Shown one piece after another: positions 58,199 to 64,000 of a DNA stretch of 64,000 nt (within the stretch, counting starts at the first letter, position 1; each line of letters begins with the position of its first letter). This stretch comes from Heterocephalus glaber. Its lineage: Eukaryota > Chordata > Mammalia > Rodentia > Bathyergidae. The notes under the pieces were generated by a model. The model was not told where the DNA came from. It saw nothing but the letters and a program-made list of their open reading frames with translations, and did not search any database. Location: the NCBI RefSeq assembly GCF_000247695.1, contig NW_004624778.1, positions 11,616,073 through 11,680,072 of the forward strand. The letters are read 5' to 3'. The position numbers were made by a program, and so were the translations under genes.

Positions 58199-58539
58199 AT
58201 CCCCACAACTGCACAAAGAAGGAACAAAGAAATGATCACTGACTATGCTCAGCATATCAAGTGGCTCCATTTTGGTTGGCTGATAGAAGGAAACTGAGTA
58301 AGAACTTGGCAATGGGGAGGGGAGTAAATGATGACATTTTCCAATGTCAGGCTGAGGAATATGTCCTTAATTTGGCAGGTAATGGGCAGCCACTGAAGGT
58401 ATTTTAAATGCAATAGGTGAAAATACAGTTGACCTAGTGATGGTGTGCACACAACCTCCCTGAGCCCACTTTACCAATCACACAGTGGGGATAAGTGCTT
58501 TGAGAAGACTAAAGTTTTAAACACATTATTCCAACTCAC

Positions 58540-58850
58540 TAGAATCATCTGGGTTGCTTCCTAAGCAAGGATTTCTACCCTGGCCCAGGTTCAGAGATCA
58601 GGGTCCCAGATTTGTAGTTTCCCAGTTCCCCAGGTGACTGATGTAGACCACAGTGACACTTTTTTCACCCTGTGTTATGCATGCTGACCACTAGGAATCT
58701 TACTATGTTGTGGATTCTGATTTAAGAAGTCTGGGGTGGGGCCGCTGGGGTGGATTCTGATTTAAGAGGTCTGGGGTGGGGCCTCATAACCTCTGTTTCA
58801 AATTAGCATTCAGGTAAATGCTGCCCATTCAAGAGCTACACTTTGAGTAA
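58540..58850 (+). mobile_element. MER5A-type hAT-Charlie element with internal duplication
   Basis: 'AGAATCATCTGGGTTGCTTC' is followed by 'GGTCTGGGGTGGGGCCTCAT' and the end 'GAGCTACACTTTGAGTAA', all typical of MER5A. The middle carries a 40-base tandem duplication and extra sequence, so two overlapping copies are possible. Confidence 0.65.
58713..58792 (+). repeat. 40-base tandem duplication
   Basis: GATTCTGATTTAAGAAGTCT begins a unit at 58713 and recurs at 58753 with one base changed. The first 31 bases match well; the rest diverge. Confidence 0.9.
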
Positions 58851-60610
58851 AAAGGTGATGAAGTTCTGTCCTGAAAGTAAATAGTTGGTCTCCATGCTAA
58901 AGAAGCTTAAAAGAAAACTTCCACCTGCCGCTTGTGCTAATTAGGATCTCTGGAGGTGGTGTCAGTCTTGGACATAAGCTCCCTGGGTGAGCTTACTGAT
59001 CAGGTAAGGATGAGATCCACTATCCCAAAACTCTGTGGAAAGTGGTTATCTCTTCCCAAGACTGTCAAAGATGGCCCCATGACTTAGGAGTGGGTACTGT
59101 AGAGAATGTGGCCAGCAGACAAAGCAGTGAGGTGGGCAGTACCAAACCCTCCTCACCTTTGGCCAGCAGGTGGTGCCCAGAAAGGTTCCTGTGGGGGTGG
59201 AACCCAAGCATGCAGCATACTGGGAAAACACATCGGGCCAGAGCAGCATGTAGTTTGTCTTATGAAGCCTCAGTTTTCTTAGGTCAGAGAGGAAAGTGAA
59301 ACAGCAGCAGCCCTCAGCCAGTGACATGTACTGTTGCTGAGTACTGATGTATAAAGCATGAATGCCTGGGTTGGGGGGATGGCATATGTATTCAATAGCA
59401 GGAACTCACCTGCTGGCATTGGTTTTGGCTACCCTTCCTAATCCTGGACTTCACATCTCTATTCAAGAGAATTCTTTGCAAGGACACCGACAGGGTTCTA
59501 GGTGTAATTTTGCACTTTGCTGAACAGTCACAGTTTCCAGGTGAGTCATGCTGACCTTGCCTCATAGATAGCAAGCCAGGATGAATGAAGCAAGTTCCTT
59601 TTTAGCTGAGCTGAGCATCCTCAATGTGAGACATTGAAACAAGAGTAGAAGATGGAAGGTGAGTGATGGAGCTGAGGGAGTGGAGAGAGGTGAACACTAT
59701 GAATGTGTGGCAGGACCTGTCTTTCTACCATTCACTCCCCATAGTACCTCCCAAAGCCTTCCCTTCAAGGAAGGTTGGCCAACCAGGCCATTGGTTGCAG
59801 CTTCCTATCCATGCTTGCCCCAAGCCAGACAAATATAGTCTCCCCTCCATTACTGGAATCAGGCCTACTCATATTCCATTCTCACTGCCTCCCCACCTGC
59901 AGGGTGACTCTAGCCCATGGTGTCCTTTCCTTTTTGGGCTCCAAAGCCGATGCTGCCCTGGGCACCTCTTTCCTCTTCCTGAAGATTCTCTCTAGAGCTA
60001 ATGCCTCCTTAAACCTCCAAATCTTCTATATTAAATAGGTTAAAAGTGGAGAGATGAAGACACAAAAAGAAGGAGCCTTGGCATAGAAGCAGGGTGAGTG
60101 CCAATCATAGATTTATAGCAGCAGAAACCACTGTGGAATCATTCATGCACTGATGCTACAATACAAGGGAAACATCTGTCTAATCAGCCCCCAGGGCTTA
60201 TTTCTCCACAATGGGTCCATCCTCCAGCCACAGAGCTCTGGCTGAGTTATAGGAGGAGGGCTATCTACACTTGCTGGACTCAGGGCATCGGCCAACTCAT
60301 GCTTCATCCCCTCGGCAAACACTGGAGGCTACTGTCCTCTCTCAGGTACACCCAGACACCTGCACCTATTAGCTGAGCTGCTTACGTAGGAAGGAGTAGT
60401 ACTGAGCCCAAAACTGTTATGCCAGTTGTACTTGTTATTGTTGTTATCACACAATTTAAATACAATATAAATTGATGAAATAGAAGTACAAAGAAAAGCC
60501 AGATGAAATTTTCATGCAAACTAAGTTGATGGACTCAAAGATGAGTCACTAAAAAATGCTGTTGAATTAAGTGTGGATATGATAATAAAATATGAAAATT
60601 AAAACAAAAA
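58851..60610. other. Intronic sequence without recognised features
   Basis: Unique sequence. 59690-60040 has an L2-like pyrimidine-rich composition but no firm match. Confidence 0.45.
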
Positions 60611-60614
60611 CCTA

Positions 60615-60735
60615 GGGGCTGGGGATTTAGCTCAATGGTTTTGCTGCCTGCTGCGCAAGCGAAAGGACCTGAGTTCGATCCCCAGTACCAAAAACAAAAA
60701 ATAAAAAACAAACAAACAAAAAAAACCCCCAAAAA
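60615..60735 (+). mobile_element. ID-like SINE
   Basis: GGGGCTGGGGATTTAGCTCA, B box GAGTTCGATCCCC and a long CAAA-rich tail. AAAAACCTAG flanks both ends. Confidence 0.95.
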
Positions 60736-61108
60736 ACCTAGAAGGATGTTGCACTCAAATATGCTTTTCATATGTCTTTAAGTTCTTATATAACTTCACT
60801 AAATGCATTCTAGAAACCACAGAAGATTCTTTATGATGATAGTCAGCAAGAAAAACAGAGAGCCCCAATTTCTAAACCCATATGCAAATGAAAGGCCTTG
60901 ATTCACCCCAAAAGATTGGTTAAGAAATGTATATTTACATGTTCTAATTTAAAATAAATTCTGCAACTTATTTATTTAGGTTTGAATTCTGATCCTTGCT
61001 ATTTTTATTTGGCTTACTATGGGTTCTGACCAGGTAGACAAGGGGTGATTGCATCAAATTTTTGCTGAGCCTTACTGGCTTGGGTGAGAGGAACCTGTGG
61101 TATACAGG

Positions 61109-61134
61109 TTCTACTGAAGATTTCTACTGAAGAT
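61109..61134. repeat. 13-base tandem duplication
   Basis: TTCTACTGAAGAT occurs twice in a row. Confidence 0.93.
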
Positions 61135-61174
61135 TAAAGTTGGATGTATACAGGGGTTTCGAATTTTCACAGGG

Positions 61175-61600
61175 ATCTTGTATTGGTCAGGGACCAGTCA
61201 GGACCAGGTAATTCAACAGAAAGAATTTAATATAGGGGACTCATTTGAAGAAACCCATGATTCAGAACAGCAGGAAGCTCCTCAAGAGTGTAAGGAAGAA
61301 TGTATTAGCACAGTGCCAACTCTGGGCTTTCTCTTCACTGCCAGAATCAGAGAGGGCTCTCTGGGGGCCACAGAGCAGATACAGCGAGGGTAGAATGCCA
61401 CCTGATTTTAAAAAGTGTAGATATTCAACATCTCCCTTCCTCCTGCCCTCCCATTGGCCAAACCCAGCTAAAAACCCACTTGGCAAGGGAGCCTTGCAGT
61501 GCAGCTGGTGGGTCAGTCCCTAGCATACAGAGCAAGGAAGAAATGCCAGGGCATCTCAGGGAAAACAGGCCCACTACTGGCCCAGATCTCCTGAAATCCA
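61175..61600. mobile_element. Old interspersed repeat, family uncertain
   Basis: 'CTTGTATTGGTCAGGGACCA' with 'AACAGAAAGAATTTAATATA' and later 'CCCATTGGCCAAACCCAGCT', 'GGCAAGGGAGCCTTGCAG' are phrases of a widespread mammalian L1M- or LTR-type repeat. I cannot fix the family. Confidence 0.45.
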
Positions 61601-62224
61601 AAAAGTCCCCACTGAATGACTCAGAGTGGAATTTAAGACACTAGTAAGGCTGGGCAAGGCAAAGTGCATATTTGAGGCCAGAGGAGGGAGAAGGTTGTCT
61701 CCTGGTGCCCTACAATTGTGCTACATAAGTGACTTTTTTGCTAAGGCTGACGTGGAGGGCAGTGATGAGGACAAAATAGGCACAGAGATGGATTCCAAAG
61801 AAAGCACAAGAACTCCTAGAAAAAGAGGAAGCAAACTGCCTAGGAGGGTGAGTGGTAGCAAATGGCCTAGAAGGTGATGCTGGGATTCATTTTCATTTTT
61901 AAAAGGCCTTTAAAGATTCACAGCCTTTTTAATTATTATAACACAGATCTAAAGGGTGGAAAATTTCAATGTCCATTGTACTCAATTTTGGCGCCTGTCC
62001 AACTATCATTCTGAAGTCAGATGCTCTGGATCCAATGGGCAATGTGGTCATGGCTGCCTGGACAATGGATTGTCTGGTTGAGCCCCTGTTATTTCCCCCA
62101 TCATGTATTTAGCTCACAGATAGCTATTTTGGTGACCACCAAGATTAGGCAGCTAACATTGGGGCTGGTGACTTGATTTAGCTGTAGTAATTGACTAGCA
62201 TCTTGCAGACATGGCTGCTTGCTA

Positions 62225-62310
62225 CCACCAGCTTTGTGCAAGACATTGCACCTCTCTGGGTCTTAGGGCCCTCTTTTGTAAAATGAAGGAATTGCATGGA
62301 CACTATACAT
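62225..62310 (+). mobile_element. MIR SINE fragment
   Basis: 'GCACCTCTCTGGGTCTTAGG' then 'TCTTTTGTAAAATGAAGGAA' is the MIR core in sense. Confidence 0.7.
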
Positions 62311-63955
62311 TCCAGGGTCAATACCCTGAACATCAGTCTTCATCCTGCAGATTTTCCAGTGGAGGGTAAGAAGGACAGGGGGATTAGGAGAGAGTAGATT
62401 GAGACCAGGCTGACTTTGGAACTGTCTCTTAAAAAAAAATTCATGACATGAGATTTCCTCCCCCTTTATCATATGCTTTTCCCCTAAAAGGAGAATTCTA
62501 AAAAATAAATCCCAGATAATTAAGAATTCTGGTTACTTGGGGTGCACTTAATCAAAGTTTTACTGCCTTTTCAATTGCAGTGAGTTACACAGTGGTTTGC
62601 ATGTGCAGTTACCTCTTAAGTGACTTCTGTTCCCTGACCTCATATCTGTTTCATTAAAGTTGAACACTTGAAACAAAAAAAAGAGGAGTACAGAGCAGAA
62701 TGGTTCCACCTGGATACAGCTCTGGGGAAGCAGCAGTCAAGGTGATAAAAGGCAGAGCCCAGCCATGCCCACACATTAGCTGCCTTGCCTGAGAGGCAGT
62801 AATTGTGTTTTCAGCCACACTTCACAGCACTTTTCAACCCAGTGAGACATTTCTGGGGTATTCTTCCCACTCTGGGGCAGGTGAATTTGGTACAAAAATC
62901 TACCAGTTCCCTCCTAGTAGCAACTACACATTAACTTTGGTTGGCTAAGCAATATAAGAGATGACCTCAGTGCGCCAAAATGCTACACCTCGAGCCTTCA
63001 GCACAACCATAGGTCTGGAGGAAAATGAGTCCTTGAATTCTTATGGCCACTTTGAGGCAGTTCCATGGCAAGCATGGCACTGTCATTGGATACAGAGGTG
63101 GAGTAGGGTTGGCCAAAGCAAAGCCATTAATATACCTGTACTCTTGTTCAAACCTGAGGTCTGGTGGTCAAAGTGAGAGAGGGCAAGCTGCCTGAGACTA
63201 ACCTGAGAGGAGAGTGAGAATCTCAATAACTTATGATTGTTGAAGGAAAGAAGGAATGACTGTATCTTAGGCTGTACTGCAGCCTGCAGTTGAGGGACAG
63301 CTGGTTGTCTCCTACCCTTGGTTCTCCCTGAGGAACCAGATGGGGAAATCCCATAGGTTGTGAGCTGATAAACATCTGATGACCTCTTATGCAGAACCCA
63401 GCAACTTACGGGAAGAGTATTTCAATCAGGAAGAGTGGGGCACAATAAGGCAGCAGCAGCATCAATCACCTAGCCTCTCCTGAAAGCTTCCCTCTCTTCT
63501 GGAAAGTTGGTAACTCTATTAGCTGTTAAAACACATTCAGCTTTGCCTTTGTTGGGGGCTCAGGTTCCTGGTACCATGAACATCTTCCATCCCTTTTATA
63601 GAAGTTTTCCCTAATTCAGGCAGGTAAACATGTTCACATTCTTTCAGCAGGAAAAGAAAGAGAAGAAAGCACCAATTGCAAACATCTGATTGGAAAGCCA
63701 AAAACTAGGCATTGTGGTTTCTTAAGTGTGTGTGAAAGCAAGTGAGAGAAAAAGGAAACTGGATTACAGGCTTTTCCCCTGAAAGACGGGGTACAAACTG
63801 AGCTAACTTTTTGTGAAAGGTCTAAATTGTTCAGGGCACAATTCCCTGACTATAAATGTGTTTTCTAGGCTGAATAAATATTTAGAGGGAAAGGAAATGG
63901 GGCTGGTGAGGATGTCAGGGTGGCCACTGATAACTTCCTGGTACGATTTTATCCT
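62311..63955. other. Intronic sequence without recognised features
   Basis: Moderately AT-rich, with no exon, gene or firm repeat match. Confidence 0.5.
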
Positions 63956-64000
63956 TATTTTTTCCCTTTCTTTTATTTTTTTATTATTATTATTTTTTTT
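63956..64000. repeat. T-rich right edge, probable repeat tail
   Basis: The window ends in a T/TTA-rich run, most likely the reversed A tail of a SINE or L1 that continues beyond the window. Confidence 0.5.

Larger units (their letters stand above)
19060..64000 (-). other. ZBTB7C: Partial 5' intron of ZBTB7C
   Basis: Everything above the BTB exon is read as intron of ZBTB7C, because the gene is known to have very long introns between its promoter exons and the BTB exon. I found no convincing further exon, promoter CpG island or second gene in these 45 kb. Short non-coding 5' exons would be hard to see, so one could be hidden here. Identified repeats are listed separately. Confidence 0.7.

Noticed and set aside
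1..64000. CRISPR arrays, prokaryotic operons or a viral gene set
   Set aside because: No regular direct-repeat/spacer array, Shine-Dalgarno-led gene series or retroviral coding sequence was found; the LTR copies seen are solo and non-coding.

Overview
The window is vertebrate nuclear DNA: intron-rich, gene-poor and full of interspersed repeats. It contains one protein-coding gene that I can support, the 3' portion of ZBTB7C (zinc finger and BTB domain containing 7C, a POK/Kruppel-type repressor), on the minus strand. Two coding exons join in frame into a complete 619-residue protein. The exon at 17834-19057 carries the ATG, BTB domain, acidic tract, ZF1 and half of ZF2. The terminal coding exon at 8256-8907 carries the rest of ZF2, ZF3, ZF4 and the C-terminal tail. 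The join is fixed by clean GT/AG sites and a phase-2 intron of about 8.9 kb.

Layout: 1-~5.9 kb is downstream, probably intergenic DNA with a lineage-specific L1 3' end at the left edge. About 5.9-8.25 kb is the probable 3' UTR and flank; its end is not fixed, and a textbook DR1 nuclear-receptor motif lies at 5767-5779. 8908-17833 is the last intron. 19058-64000 is all 5' intron of ZBTB7C (the gene is known to have very long introns before its BTB exon), and I see no further exon in it. These 45 kb hold L1 fragments, L2, MIR, MaLR-type LTRs, Tigger and hAT DNA transposons, and rodent-type SINEs.

Organism: B1 monomers, a B4 (B1 plus ID) element and twelve ID-like tRNA-derived SINEs point to a rodent. 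The ID copies read 'TTTAGCTCAGTGGTTCCGCC' where murid ID has AGAGCGCTTGCC, and no murid B2 or murine L1 was seen, so a non-murid rodent is likely. Beaver (Castor) is my leading guess from memory and is not proven.

Most notable observations: (1) a 197-bp non-autonomous hAT element at 44541-44737 that resembles OposCharlie1 (OC1), a family known for horizontal transfer between tetrapods; (2) an ID-spacer-ID block at 11182-11408 in which only the outer ends share a target-site duplication, suggesting that two SINEs and their spacer retroposed as one RNA; (3) zinc finger 2 of ZBTB7C split by an intron whose retention would give a 423-residue protein lacking three fingers. I did not find an undescribed gene system; the window is mostly ordinary mammalian intron.
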